From Thermoprotei archaeon (GTDB lineage Archaea; Thermoproteota; Methanomethylicia; Nezhaarchaeales; WYZ-LMO8): a stretch of 5,695 bases of DNA. The notes beneath the pieces are model-generated. The model was not told where the DNA came from, made no database searches, and was given only the letters and a program-made list of their open reading frames with translations. Both the position numbers and the translations under genes were made by a program. The DNA lies in contig QMSN01000074.1 of assembly GCA_003650865.1 (NCBI GenBank), positions 1 to 5,695 on the forward strand. The letters run 5' to 3'. Positions 5,656 to 5,695 of the stretch are shown here, piece after piece. Numbering within the stretch: the stretch's first letter is position 1; every line of letters starts with the position of its first letter.

Positions 5656-5695
5656 GTGGAGGACTTGAAGGATAAGCTCGTGGACGAGATTTTGA
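5656..5695 (+). CDS. Start of an unidentified gene, cut by the window end
   Basis: Thirteen codons and one further base are visible from the GTG at 5656, reading (M)EDLKDKLVDEIL, an amphipathic, charged, probably helical N terminus. It is too short to assign a family. The case for a gene rests on the perfect AGGTGAT Shine-Dalgarno at the favoured distance and on its position nine bases after the protease stop on the same strand, which implies an operon. A second in-frame GTG lies at 5680 but has no comparable upstream site. Confidence 0.6.
   Translation, partial: MEDLKDKLVDEIL

Noticed and set aside
1..5695. A novel defence, mobile or otherwise undescribed system
   Set aside because: Nearly all of the window is accounted for by intact conserved archaeal genes. 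There are no transposases, integrases, arrays of repeats, toxin-antitoxin pairs or stretches of atypical composition.

Overview
The window reads as a housekeeping stretch of an archaeal chromosome, most likely a thermophilic TACK-group (Thermoproteota or Korarchaeota-like) lineage. The evidence is the gene content (group II chaperonin, RNA polymerase subunit K, A-type ATPase subunit C, an Ard1-type N-acetyltransferase with the crenarchaeal LPENY and YYADGEDAY signatures), heavy use of AGG/AGA and ATA codons, frequent TTG starts, and Shine-Dalgarno sites of the AGGTGAT type. I cannot place it to genus. Archaeal hydrogenase maturation (hypB) points to a [NiFe]-hydrogenase in the same organism, but no hydrogenase gene is visible here.

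Layout. At the left, on the + strand, comes hypB (137-772), preceded by about 136 bases that may include the last codons of another gene. A 58-base gap leads to atpC (831-1871), also +. This meets, tail to tail, a - strand pair: the thermosome gene (start 3831, end 2194) followed by rpoK (start 2197, end 1916), joined by a TTGA stop/start overlap. A TATA box and a strong Shine-Dalgarno site lie just upstream of the thermosome gene. Next on the - strand is an Ard1-like acetyltransferase (4410 to 3904). A 141-base divergent spacer separates it from a + strand membrane metalloprotease of the site-2 protease family (4552-5646). Nine bases after its stop, a further + gene begins at 5656 and runs off the window.

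Together the genes cover nickel delivery to hydrogenase (HypB), the stalk of the ion-translocating ATPase (AtpC), protein folding plus transcription (thermosome-rpoK operon), protein N-terminal acetylation (Ard1) and intramembrane proteolysis (S2P). Apart from the thermosome-rpoK pair and the S2P-downstream gene pair, they do not form an obvious single pathway.

I see no mobile element, CRISPR array, tRNA, rRNA or sign of a novel system. The most useful observations concern start sites: an AGGTGAT-type Shine-Dalgarno site at a constant distance from three starts corrects two gene starts that a longest-ORF rule would put inside the ribosome binding site itself.
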